A stretch of 64,000 nt of DNA from Neonectria sp. B-13 (taxonomy: Eukaryota; Ascomycota; Sordariomycetes; Hypocreales; Nectriaceae). The stretch is taken from positions 682,001-746,000 of the forward strand of contig NOKP01000023.1 in the NCBI GenBank assembly GCA_002682825.1, in the 5' to 3' direction. The notes beneath the pieces were generated by a model that saw nothing but the letters and a program-made list of their open reading frames with translations, made no database searches and had not been told where the DNA came from. Positions 44,922-54,400 of this stretch are shown here, piece by piece (positions within the stretch are counted from its first letter, which is position 1; every line of letters starts with the position of its first letter). The translations under genes were made by a program, and so were the position numbers.

Positions 44922-44997
44922 CATGACTGACGACTTTGATGACTCTGACGACGCTGATGACTCACCTGTGTTGTCATCGTCGAACGTTTCATAGCTC
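44922..44997 (+). repeat. Dispersed short repeat, copy A
   Basis: The segment shares the order CATGACT, GATGACTCT, GATGACTCACCTGT, TTG, ATC, TCGA and TTTCA-AGCT with 46744-46800, with two short insertions in this copy. It has the same orientation as copy B, and identity is clear but diverged. Confidence 0.65.
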
Positions 44998-45035
44998 TGG
45001 TAGCTGCTAGTCGGGCACATTGATTAATATCCAGG

Positions 45036-45160
45036 GAGGCGTCTAGCGTGGGAAGCGAGTCCTGACTTAAGGTGGGCCAGCCATCCTGCTAGACGATAGC
45101 ATAGATGCGCATTATTGAGCCACTACGAAGTAGATGGGTGATGATGTGGGCTGTGTCAGT
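45036..45160 (-). pseudogene. Decayed partial duplicate of the neighbouring F-box gene
   Basis: This segment aligns over its whole length with 44504-44620 of the F-box gene, including a 16-nt identical core (GCCAGCCATCCTGCTR). On the minus strand it corresponds to the stretch from the F-box helix DTARDVAHLAAS to FPSLDV. A codon equivalent to Gln (CAG) has become TAG, and many other differences are C-to-T or G-to-A transitions. It is a non-functional relic in the same orientation as the parent. Confidence 0.8.
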
Positions 45161-45541
45161 TTCTTTCTGAAGAAATCGTTGCCGTACTTGTTATTACAGA
45201 GGCCTTCAGGGCCTGTTGCTGAGTCAAGTACGGTTCCCTAGCAGGCTGTCATCTCACGACGAATTCCCTGCACATATCACCCATCCGTTGCGACACAGAG
45301 AAGCCATATACCTACGAAAATCTTTCTAGCACTGGGAAATGCAAGACGCGGGACCGCATCAGCAAGTCTAGAAGATTGAACCGGAATAAGTGTTTCAGTG
45401 GCCAGAGGCGACAATGACTTGGACTCTACATGCCTGCAGATGAGAATCCTGTAATTTGACAAGATAAATGCGGGTCTAGAGGCACTTCCTAGCGAAATAC
45501 AAGGACGGCACGACAACGTTCACGGGCCCAATTGTGTTTAC

Positions 45542-45562
45542 TTATTATTATTATTATTATTA
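45542..45562. repeat. (TTA)7 microsatellite
   Basis: Seven perfect TTA units in the non-coding accessory region. Confidence 0.95.
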
Positions 45563-46210
45563 AAATACAGCGCAACCTGTCTAGAAGTGCTGGTGTTCAA
45601 CGATGGTCAACGAGTACATAGAGTAAGAGAATGTGCGACACGAGTAGTGAAATATGGCCAGTTCGAGTCACTGTTCACTGGTATGAGAAACCTGACATTG
45701 GTCAGAACAGAACCACCACTCAACGTCCCATCCCACGGGAAGCTGCAGAGTGGAAGGTAGATCCAGCCGAGAAAAGCTCAGGATAAGGAGATAATGTGAT
45801 ATGTGTTGGGCTGGGCCCTGGGTGGCCGTCATCCGGATTTTGTGTCGGCCCAGCGAATGTGCAGATTCCGCTTGTAGAATGATTAGAACATGTGGCTTTG
45901 AGTGTTCTTGGGCAACTTGGCGACAATGACCACTGAAGAAGGTGTCTTATGGTTGGTAACGGGTAAGGCCCTGTTATCATTGTCCGCCTCTGACTCGTCC
46001 TGACCTTGGATAATGCAAGTACCAACCTATTAGGCAGATAAATTAGAAAGGATAAGCTTACCGAAGAACCGTTTCAAGAGATAGTCTACCCTTTCTCAGC
46101 CAGGTTTCGGCGATGGATTCTCCTGCGTTCAAAGGCAAAAAAGCCCAGATCGTGTTTTCGTGATAAGTATCAATCCCACTGTAGAACTGAACTGTAGGTT
46201 CTCGTTGAGC

Positions 46211-46695
46211 CTATTGGCGTGACGTGAAGATGAATAAGACGACCACACCAACAAGCAGAGTACCCAATGATACCTGGTTCGTTTAAATCGCCAGGGAGAC
46301 GTGGCGTCGGGGGTCACGAGTGACTCGTCTAATGCCGAAATGATCCAAGATATAGAGCAACTGCTTACTGTGCCAGCCGTTAGTACTAGAAAGCAGATGA
46401 GAACAGTATTCTCCCATTGGTGACGAACCCGCGACAATCTCTGCTCCGTGCTTCGGCGTAAATCGATATAGTCTACAACGGGCGTGGACACAAACTCATG
46501 GATAACCATCGTGAAATTTAATGATCTGCTATCCGAATGATTCACTGAATCCCACACCGGTTTGCCTCACATTGTAGAACAAAATGGCGTATTGGTGGCA
46601 TTGTCCGCGGGGAGCAGAACGGTCGTATATCCACCTGCATAACAAACCTCGTGAGTACAAATGAATGGATGACCTCGTGGAGGTGACAGCTTCAT
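46211..46695 (-). CDS. Candidate small membrane protein, three exons (uncertain)
   Basis: I did not recognise a family. Proposed minus-strand exons are 46695..46571, 46528..46369 and 46273..46211, giving 115 aa. Introns are 42 nt (GTGAGG to GATAG) and 95 nt (GTAAGC to ACCAG). Splicing joins three separately interrupted frames into one. The result is an N-terminal half with the sequon DNATNT, then the polar RRSTEQRLSRVRHQWE, then two adjacent hydrophobic stretches (TVLICFLVLTAG and VSLGTLLVGVVVLFIF) ending TSRQ. An in-frame TGA directly precedes the ATG. Support is the coherent hydrophobic C-terminus created by intron 2. Against it, the 42-nt intron is unusually short and no homolog is known to me. 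It may be a decaying gene. Confidence 0.35.
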
Positions 46696-47200
46696 TCAGT
46701 CTTGGGCGTGTCACCCGACTGACCTCTGATAACCCTCAAGGGCCATGACTCGATGACTCTGATGACTCACCTGTTTTGCTATCATCGACATTTCACAGCT
46801 TTACTAAGAGGTCAAGTAAAAACCAGCCGCCAGTTTTCAGCGAAGCGGACCTTTTGGAAAAGGTGCCTTCTCGCTTGGGCGGGCTGTCCGCTGACGGGTC
46901 TGAGCTGGGACGGGTTTGAGGGATTGTAATTAATGGAGTATCGATTTTATATTACAGAACAAACAAAACTACACAATTTCAGTTGAAAGAACTATACTAC
47001 TACCGATATACAAGAGAACCACTTCTAGTCGTGAACACGTAAATATAGTTGGTGCTTGAGCAATCTGCGGAGCCCGCTCGCATGCTTCATCTCCCACAAT
47101 TGAGAAGAACAAAAATCTAAGATAAATGACAAAATAAATGCAATTAAAAAACATGAGGTTGCGAGATGCTCCAGGAAGAGAATTACAGGTAAACCTGGAA
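46696..47200. other. Spacer in the accessory island
   Basis: This holds copy B of the dispersed repeat (46744-46800) and an AT-rich stretch (46920-47160). No gene is supported. Confidence 0.5.
46744..46800 (+). repeat. Dispersed short repeat, copy B
   Basis: The shorter, better-preserved version of the repeat at 44922-44997, in the same orientation and about 1.8 kb away. The two copies bracket the F-box relic and the candidate small membrane gene. Confidence 0.65.
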
Positions 47201-48481
47201 TTAAGCAAAGAAGCTCGGAAACCAATCCGACTCCGTTGTTCCTCCCCGTCTTCGCCATCTTTCTCTCTCCGGAACCCACTCCCACACTTTGTGGCCAGGA
47301 TGAGTTTCAAAGTCGCCCAGTTGGCTTTGGTTGAAGATTGTGAGGTCTTCAAAATCTTCGTTTTGGTCCTGGCGAGGGGGGCTAGCTTCGTCTGACGCCG
47401 GGTCGCCCGACGAGCCAGAAGCCAGCGTTGAGTCTCCTACGGAAACATCCTCCATGAAAGTTTCGTAGACGGGAGGCCAGTCATCGCCATTCAACGTTCC
47501 AAAGGTCAACTCGGAGCTCGCCTGAGGTGACTCGCAGGTGAGCAGTCTCTCTGGAAACGCCGCACACAAAGTCTGGCCGGTGCTTGCCGACCATTCCTGG
47601 TCGGGTCCATATGCATCAGCGGTTGATTCCCAGGCGCAACTGTCGCTGTATGGAGCATAACTCCCATGGGCGTCTCCATCGAAGGCGTTGTCTGTAGAAT
47701 GAGCCAACTGAGAGCCCGATTGTGCTTGGGACCAGAGAGGAGTAAGTGCCTCTACGGTCTCCATGTTCATGAAGTGAATCCCGTGGCTAGCGGCATCTGA
47801 GGCAAACTGCTGTAAGTCCCAATATGTAAAGTTTTGTCCATCCATACAGGGAGTTGAAGAGTCTCTATACTGGCTTTGATCTCGGACCGACGCACTGAAC
47901 TCAGATGCCGAGGCATCGTTGTCGCCGTTGCTGATTGCCAATTCCTCCTCATCCTTTGAGCTCAGTGTGTCGGCCCGAGATTCAATGGGGTTCAGCGCCG
48001 TCAAGCAGAACCATTTTTGAGAGAATTTCCCCTCTGGATAGTCTGAGAAGGAGGCGCTGAAAAGAATGGAGTCGCACTCCATGTTGGGAACTACCTCAAG
48101 ATGAGTTTCCTCGAGAGTCTGATCGGAAACGCAGCCTCTCCACCGGATCGCTATAAACTGGACATACGCAGAAGACCCTGGGTCTAGACTATCGAGTAGT
48201 CGTATCGCAACCTTATCCGAGATCAGGTTATGTTTTGCGTCGAATTGTGCCTTGGCCTGAATCGGGGGTTTGGATTGATGCTGGTTGAGTGGATGAGGGA
48301 CATTGCCCCGGGCGGCATTGTCGTCGGGCAACGGCCATGATTCGGTCACTAAGATGAGAGTCGATTCTAGCATTTCTCCCGCGGCCTGCGAGAAAATTAT
48401 CAGTTCGATGGGTTGCAGGCGACGGAGCAAAGACTTACACGCTCGGGAAAGGTGGCGAGTGACTATAGACATAGGTGACAT
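47201..48481 (-). CDS. Orphan protein, 426 aa, acidic Ser-rich
   Basis: I do not recognise this gene. The frame runs from an ATG at 48481 to a stop at 47201 (426 aa). It is rich in Ser, Asp, Glu and Gln with few Lys, and has no signal peptide or membrane segment. It ends in a Trp/Arg-rich tail, VWEWVPERERWRRRG. A good intron signature (donor GTAAGT from 48438, CTGAT branch, acceptor CGCAG at 48386; 53 nt) lies within the first 35 codons. If it is removed, the frame upstream is closed and translation would start at the ATG at 48373 (390 aa). The N-terminal 36 residues are therefore doubtful. Codon use resembles real genes more than a chance ORF. Confidence 0.5.
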   Translation of the reverse strand: MSPMSIVTRHLSRACKSLLRRLQPIELIIFSQAAGEMLESTLILVTESWPLPDDNAARGNVPHPLNQHQSKPPIQAKAQFDAKHNLISDKVAIRLLDSLDPGSSAYVQFIAIRWRGCVSDQTLEETHLEVVPNMECDSILFSASFSDYPEGKFSQKWFCLTALNPIESRADTLSSKDEEELAISNGDNDASASEFSASVRDQSQYRDSSTPCMDGQNFTYWDLQQFASDAASHGIHFMNMETVEALTPLWSQAQSGSQLAHSTDNAFDGDAHGSYAPYSDSCAWESTADAYGPDQEWSASTGQTLCAAFPERLLTCESPQASSELTFGTLNGDDWPPVYETFMEDVSVGDSTLASGSSGDPASDEASPPRQDQNEDFEDLTIFNQSQLGDFETHPGHKVWEWVPERERWRRRGGTTESDWFPSFFA

Positions 48482-48688
48482 GAGAGTAGTTGCTGGATTC
48501 TTGGGGAATCCAGCGAGGAGAAAGAATTCTTGGACGAAGCTTCAGACATCTTTATGTGTTATTCTCGATGGGCATGAGAGGCGGTTGGCATTGCGCATCG
48601 CCCTGCACATTCCATAATGAAAATATATGATAATCTGGTGACATCACGGCTGATCCCCAACGGCACACGACAATGCCGCAACTGAGGC

Positions 48689-49186
48689 TCAAACTTGAGG
48701 TGAGACTTGCTCGTACGTGACTGGTGCCACGTCATGGGGGAATTGTAATTTGGGAGCAGCCGACATCCCTTGCAGTTGACCCCCCCACTCGACTAGCCGA
48801 ATTGCACTTCTCGACACCCTCACGAGTTGTATGTTGGCGTCCGTTGCGTAATTTACAAACCAAACGTGCTTCTCGACATGTAAATCACAATCTAGCGGCC
48901 CAACGGAACCCGACTGCCGATTGAAATTATATTTGATGTCGCCGGAGCCCTTGATATGCGGCCTCGGAATGAGAACTGTCACCTGCATACCGCTTCCCCG
49001 CCTCGGAAGAGCTTTTGGAATTTCCTCGACATGCAGCACGCCATGCATGATAGCCGTGTTTACGGCGAATGGCCCTCTTAAAACTCTTGAAAGCTCATAA
49101 GGCAACGGGCTGCCTTGACTCCATGTCAAGTCCGCTCTAAGTTCAGTGAGCGGGTCGATTATGCCTGGTCGGCCTTTGGAAAGCAT
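48689..49186 (-). CDS. Orphan ORF, 165 aa (uncertain)
   Basis: This is an ATG-initiated minus-strand frame of 165 aa without recognisable domain, signal peptide or membrane helix. The composition is balanced rather than biased (for example VTVLIPRPHIKGSGDIKYNF), which is the main reason to list it. It lies about 200 bp downstream of the promoter of the 47201-48481 gene, on the same strand. It could be a chance ORF. Confidence 0.3.
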   Translation of the reverse strand: MLSKGRPGIIDPLTELRADLTWSQGSPLPYELSRVLRGPFAVNTAIMHGVLHVEEIPKALPRRGSGMQVTVLIPRPHIKGSGDIKYNFNRQSGSVGPLDCDLHVEKHVWFVNYATDANIQLVRVSRSAIRLVEWGGQLQGMSAAPKLQFPHDVAPVTYEQVSPQV

Positions 49187-49626
49187 TTAGGTCCAGATCC
49201 GTCCCTCCAGATCTGTCTAAGCAGGCGCTCTCTCTTAGAAACATCTTTATATGGTAGGTCGTATAAGGTTCGCTGGGCTTTCAGGCCAGCCTCTCGACTA
49301 AAACCTGGCTGAGTTCTTGCCTTCCCAAGTGCTATACCATACCTATCCATCCATCCCTCCATCCCTCCATTATCCCGTTATCCCATTATCCCATTATCCC
49401 ATTTTCGAGACCTCTCCCGCACATGCGCCGTCTTCTCTCTCTCTTTCTCTCTTTTTCTCTCTAGGCTAGGGATTCGCTTCCGCCGCCTCGCATTCGTGAA
49501 GTCATACTTCTGCTTGTCCGGCTTTCAAGCCCCGCATAAGTGTTCCGCAGAAGCTCCCTCGCACCATGTTGATTGTTCATCTGTACCATCACCATCCGGC
49601 CGAGCCAGGGCAAGAGAACTGTGACA
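49187..49626. other. Simple-sequence-rich upstream region
   Basis: This contains consecutive low-complexity blocks: CATC/CCTCC-type repeats (49345-49369), an octamer array (49370-49401) and a CT-rich tract (49430-49463). It sits directly upstream of the retropepsin-like gene. Confidence 0.6.
49370..49401 (+). repeat. (TTATCCCA)4 octamer array
   Basis: Four tandem 8-bp units, the first with G in place of the last A, about 225 bp upstream of the retropepsin-like gene's ATG. Confidence 0.9.
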
Positions 49627-50754
49627 ATGCGAGGGCCTAATCTCAACCCTGAGAGAAGAGAAAAAGACAAGTACGAACGCGCGACCATATTCGACGCCGA
49701 CTTCATTACGAACCTATCACCACAAACCACCCGGAGAAGAAACGACCAACAACGACGAAGGGTCTCGCCCGAGATCCTCCCTCCGCAACAAAAGCCACAG
49801 CGAACTCGCCGTCGTGGGAGGGTGACGCTTGATAGTTGGCCGCTAACACAACCCATACCACTTATAATCCCTCCGCAAGGGCCACCCAACTCATTGGCAG
49901 CAACGACCGTGTCTTTGAATCACAACAGTTCGGGGACCTTACGGCCCTGGGAAGTCCCCGGAGAAAACTCCGGCAATTGCTTCCCAGGGCCGGCTCTTCC
50001 AGCACCAAACTCCGGCATCTATCATCACCAAGAGCATTACCTACAGCAACATACAAGGTCGCATCCAAGTCAGATAACCCCTTCCAACGTCGATGCTAGT
50101 CCATGGCACAACAGGACAGAAGCCTTGCAGTACTGGGGGGCTCCCGGGGAGCACTCTGGCAATGGATCCTTAGGACAGGCTCTTCCAATACGAAACTCTG
50201 CTGTCCATCATCAACAACTTGCAAGATCGCAACCAAGTCAGACAACCCCTTCCTACACTGGTCCTAGTCTATTGCACATGGAATCACAGACTCCAAATAC
50301 CCCGATAAACTCTTTATCCTTTGCCGGCCCTATCAACCTTGGTCAACAGGAACATACGACACCAGACCATAGGTTCCAGCCAGCTGTATCCCGAAGCCCC
50401 TCGAGACCTAGCTTCAGTGTGACCGGCCCAACCGGGGATCCGGAACCATGCGAAGTAACTATCGACTTTCAACTCGACATCAGTGTCATCTCCGTTGCGC
50501 TTGCCAGGCATCTCAAATGCATCCTCATCCCAGGCAACCCCGCCTGGAGCAACTGGACTGTCCAAACACCAGTCGGCCTCCTTAACCCAGAAGTATGGGT
50601 ACGGGACATTTCGATCGAGTCACAGTGGTCTCAATTTCGGATTCCAGCTAAAACGGCTAGTTTTGTCGTTGTGGACCATTGCTGGACTGGCACCTCGATT
50701 ATCCTGGGAAAACCGATTATGCAAAAGTTCCTCCAAGCAAATGCTGTTGCATAG
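49627..50754 (+). CDS. Degenerate retropepsin-like protein with duplicated Pro/Gln-rich region
   Basis: A 375-aa frame starts at the ATG at 49627; upstream it is open only from a TTG. Residues 1-90 are Arg/Pro/Gln-rich. Two segments (about 107-155 and 169-212) are copies of one another at protein and DNA level. The last 100 residues resemble a retropepsin fold. TIDFQLDISVISVALARHLK matches the strand-loop-helix that carries the active-site D-T/S-G in retropepsins, but here Asp280 is followed by Phe-Gln. About 78 residues later SIILGKPIMQKF matches the conserved hydrophobic-hydrophobic-Gly turn and helix. No reverse transcriptase, integrase or terminal repeats are seen nearby. It could be a captured retroelement protease domain or a fungal retropepsin-like family; catalytic activity is doubtful. 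Confidence 0.55.
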   Translation: MRGPNLNPERREKDKYERATIFDADFITNLSPQTTRRRNDQQRRRVSPEILPPQQKPQRTRRRGRVTLDSWPLTQPIPLIIPPQGPPNSLAATTVSLNHNSSGTLRPWEVPGENSGNCFPGPALPAPNSGIYHHQEHYLQQHTRSHPSQITPSNVDASPWHNRTEALQYWGAPGEHSGNGSLGQALPIRNSAVHHQQLARSQPSQTTPSYTGPSLLHMESQTPNTPINSLSFAGPINLGQQEHTTPDHRFQPAVSRSPSRPSFSVTGPTGDPEPCEVTIDFQLDISVISVALARHLKCILIPGNPAWSNWTVQTPVGLLNPEVWVRDISIESQWSQFRIPAKTASFVVVDHCWTGTSIILGKPIMQKFLQANAVA

Positions 50755-51466
50755 CAGCATTCAAATACGTTATATATCTCGCCCACCGCAAGTTTGCCTT
50801 CTACGTTTATATATGGCGCTTGCTCCTCACACCGTTCCGACAACTGAAACCGACAGGTCATGGACACAAACTAGTGCTTTCTGATCTCGACACAGGTTGT
50901 CTTCTCGTTTTCCTATTCAAGGAAAACATGCACCTAAGTACCAGTTCTTTACACACGGCCGGTCTCTTTTCTTTGTTTTATGAAGATGCAATTCCTTTGT
51001 ACGGACAAGTCATAGTTTTCTTTTGTCTTTCCCTCAAGTATATGTGTCTGGCCAATGCTTTTACAACACACAACAGACCTTGTTCGATAGCAAGGACACA
51101 ATAACAGGCTCAGTCGATCTTAGGTCGCCTCATATGTTTACTTGTTTCTTTGGGTAGTTTTTATTTATTTGTGGACCATGTTGCTGGATTGAGTATATAA
51201 GATTGGAGCTTTGGATATACTCTATTTTTGGTCACTTGGAGCGAGCGAGCGAGCGAGCAAGGAATACCATGGATTTTGTCACAGACATACATTCTCTTCA
51301 AATAAAGTCGAGTGCTAAACCACTGTCATGATGACTCATGAAGCCAAGTCTGTATTGTATCTCCATGAAAGCTATCCAGTATGCACCCAAGCACCAATGT
51401 CTAACGCCCAAAACACCCAGCAACCCCCTGTGCCCTGTTTCTAAGTGACGCCTCCCAGTTAGAATA
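50755..51466. other. Convergent spacer before MED13
   Basis: These 712 bp lie between the retropepsin-like gene and the MED13 stop codon. The sequence is T-rich, with a GAGC tetramer tract at 51239-51258. ORFs here have no support. Confidence 0.5.
51239..51258. repeat. (GAGC)n tetranucleotide repeat
   Basis: About five units of GAGC in the spacer downstream of MED13. Confidence 0.85.
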
Positions 51467-54400
51467 TCAGAGTAACAGATACAATGCCCGTACACCCTTT
51501 TCGGCCGCTGCGATATGCCATGGCCGCACGTCGGACTCTTTGTCCACGATGCCACGTGCCCTGGCCAAGGTCCCCAAGCCTCTAAAGTAGCTCAGCATCT
51601 CTCGGAGCAGCGGTTCGTATGCCCGCGGGGTAGCCTCGGTGTGCACCAGGTTCACCTCCATCACAACTGGTGGGTCCTCGATCTTGTTCCCGGTGCGCTT
51701 AATCAAATAACCGCTCACGAGCGCGGGTCGAACTTCCAGCAACGTGGTCGAGTTGCTGAGTCTGTGACCAGCGACAGCACCCCATGTCTGGTCTGTGGCA
51801 TCGATGAGGAAGGCATCGGAATCTGTTTCACCTGCGCTATCGGCTCCGGGGGTGGCTGCTGCTGTGTTGGCGTCACGCATCGGGGTCGCTGGAGTGTTGA
51901 TCTGCTCAGGAGAGAGGATGCTTGCTTGAGGGGTCGAAGCAGGAGTCGAGTAGAAGGCAGACGTTGCTGTGTGAGGTACCTTCACGACTGGCGGGACAAG
52001 TTGAAGAGAGGGATTGGTATCAACAGTCATCAGAATCATGGTTACGGACGCTTGACTCTCGGTACGAGCTAAGTCGACCCAAAACTCCATCTCCGCTTGG
52101 TCCATTGGTCCGGACTTTGTGATGATGATTCGCCAATGCACTTTCCATGTTGATATCAGGTCAAGCGTGGACTCCCAGATCTCATGCGCGACTTCATTCA
52201 TTGAAGTCGAAGGGGGCTTACCCTTTCTGCCAAGGCAATAAGATGCGCTCGCTTGCTGCTGTCCTCGGTTATCCGTCCAAGCAGCCGTGATCCATCGCTG
52301 ATCAATGCTTTGCGCATACGCAACATGGATACAAGAGTTCTCGTGCATAAGAGACGCCGAAGGTGAGTTCGTGAGCTTAAAGTCAATAATTCGTGGCAAC
52401 GGCTGCTCGAGCATGATGGCGGGGGCCGGCGTAGGGCCACCAAATTCGGAACCGAGGAATAGGGTGCATCTATCGTACGTCTCCATGCAGAGTTTCACCA
52501 AATCTGCTGGAGGAGGAACTACCAAGGAGGTGGTTGAAGATAGGAAGTCCGAGGGGACGAGTTGTAGCACCAGCTCGTTCTGAGGTGATTCTCTCCGGGA
52601 CACAAGCGTCTTACGGTACATGTCGAAACAACGTTGGAAAGCAGTACATGCCTCGATAATCGATCCTGGATTGTCCGGTGAATACACAAAGTAGATGACA
52701 AGATTCTTCTCTTTGGCGGTCCACTCCGATAGAGAACTTCGTAAAGCCTCTATGCTTTCGATGAGTGCAGATCCATGTCCAGTGACGGTGGCATCGGGCG
52801 ATGTGGAAATACGATCGACTTCGTACGGAAGAATGCCGTCATCTAACTCTCCGGATAACGCCATGTTGCTGAAGGTACCTAGCTTGAGAGACTCGTACAC
52901 ACTCTTGAGGCGGCAAAGGAATGTGCCAACATGATCCGCCATACCTTTCCACCCTGGAAAAACACAGAGTGCATTGATATGCTTGCCGCCTGGCGAAGGT
53001 GCCAGTCCCAGGCTTGCCCAGAACGTGACTGCAGATGGCAGCACAGATAATTTTGTGTCGGACCTGCGAACTTCCAAGTGAGGCCCGGGGATCTGGTAAA
53101 GGTTGTTCGCACGCATTTGCTCGGCGTTTGGATCTCTGCCTGGGATCGGACGAGGTTGAAGCCGGTTCGGTTGTCCCAGCAGTGGGACGTCTGGAACATC
53201 CAAGTACCCCTTTAGCCGGATTGGCGTTGCCCCTCCTAGGCTGGCAGGAATAATGCTCTGCAAAACCTGAAGGGAGTTCCGAGCAGTGGCGAGCTCGTGG
53301 CCTTTGATCGTTGCCAGGGATGCCTTCGATTCGCTCTGCTGATCGATTCCAATTTCGAGGGAACCAGTCGCCGCCTGTTCGGTGATGAGCTGCGCAACCT
53401 GAATCAAGTCCTCGTCTGCAAGTCCCAAGTCCAAACTGAGAGGCTCAGGGTCCGAAAAGAAACGATAAAGTGAGATTTCGGGAGGCTCTGGCTTGGATAG
53501 CCTCGGCAGCTCTATCGCAAGCTGCTCTTCGGGGGGCTCTTCAGACGCATCTACGTCCTTCAAGGAGGTGGTCTGGGAAATCGCATCATCATCGAGGATG
53601 GCTCGCTTGACGCTGGACTTTATTGGCGAAGTTGGCCCCTCTGATATTGAGCTTAAGTCATCTCCATCTGACTCAACATCGCTGTCATCAACTCCCAAAG
53701 CGCTGCTGTCAAGCCGTGTTGGACTGGGATGGGACGCTGGTGGTTCAATGCCAGCAAATGTTTTCATTAAGGAGCCGGCAGGAAGGGGGACCTCTTTCAA
53801 CTTCTTGTTGAGTTTTCCGTGTCGTTCCAAATATTCCTGCTCTGGAGGGATGGCAGGGTCGCGCTTCAGCTTGTTTGTGTCGCGGTCCGTCATAAAATCA
53901 TAAGTTCCACCTTGCTCATACTTCTTGTTAATCATAGGTAGCTTGGGATCAAAATCGACTTTTTGGAAAATGCTATTCCTCCGAGGACGGAGAGCAGGGA
54001 CGTCTTGATCGTCCATCGAACCCATCAAAGATGCTCGGACTCGCTTGAAGACTGTGTCCGGATCAAAAGGGCTCGACTCTCGCTTGGTACAACCTGATCT
54101 CTCAGTCCTACCGCGCTGACTGAGCTCATCATTCAGAGAGCTTCGAGCATGCTTCAGTTCAGGCTTGGCAAAAACAGCATCGTCGAGATCCATCTTAGGC
54201 TTTGGTGTCGGTTCGTCATCGATCCTTTCCGGCTCTGGGTCAATGTGGGGGACTAGAGGTGCTGTCTGTGGAGCCGGAAGTGGGAGATCAGTGTCCAGGT
54301 CTCCCATTGAAAGGTCCAAGTCGACATCGCGGGGCTGTTCGTCGAAGAAACTGAAGTCGTCCTCCGTGATATCGTGGTCACTAAATATGTCCCCACCCAT

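Larger units (their letters stand above)
44683..46210. other. AT-rich accessory region with gene relic and repeats
   Basis: No intact gene is supported. It includes one copy of a dispersed repeat (about 44922-44997), a decayed F-box fragment (45036-45160) and a TTA microsatellite (45542-45562). Two ORFs of 79 and 101 codons (45277-45516, 45720-46025, minus strand) have no recognisable feature. Confidence 0.55.

Noticed and set aside
49159..49362. A 67-codon minus-strand ORF upstream of the 165-aa orphan
   Set aside because: It starts in simple-sequence repeats, and no splice site joins it in frame to the downstream ORF.
44683..51466. Whether the island is an intact LTR retrotransposon
   Set aside because: No reverse transcriptase, RNase H or integrase motif and no long direct repeats; the paired repeats are only about 60-75 bp and do not flank the retropepsin-like gene.
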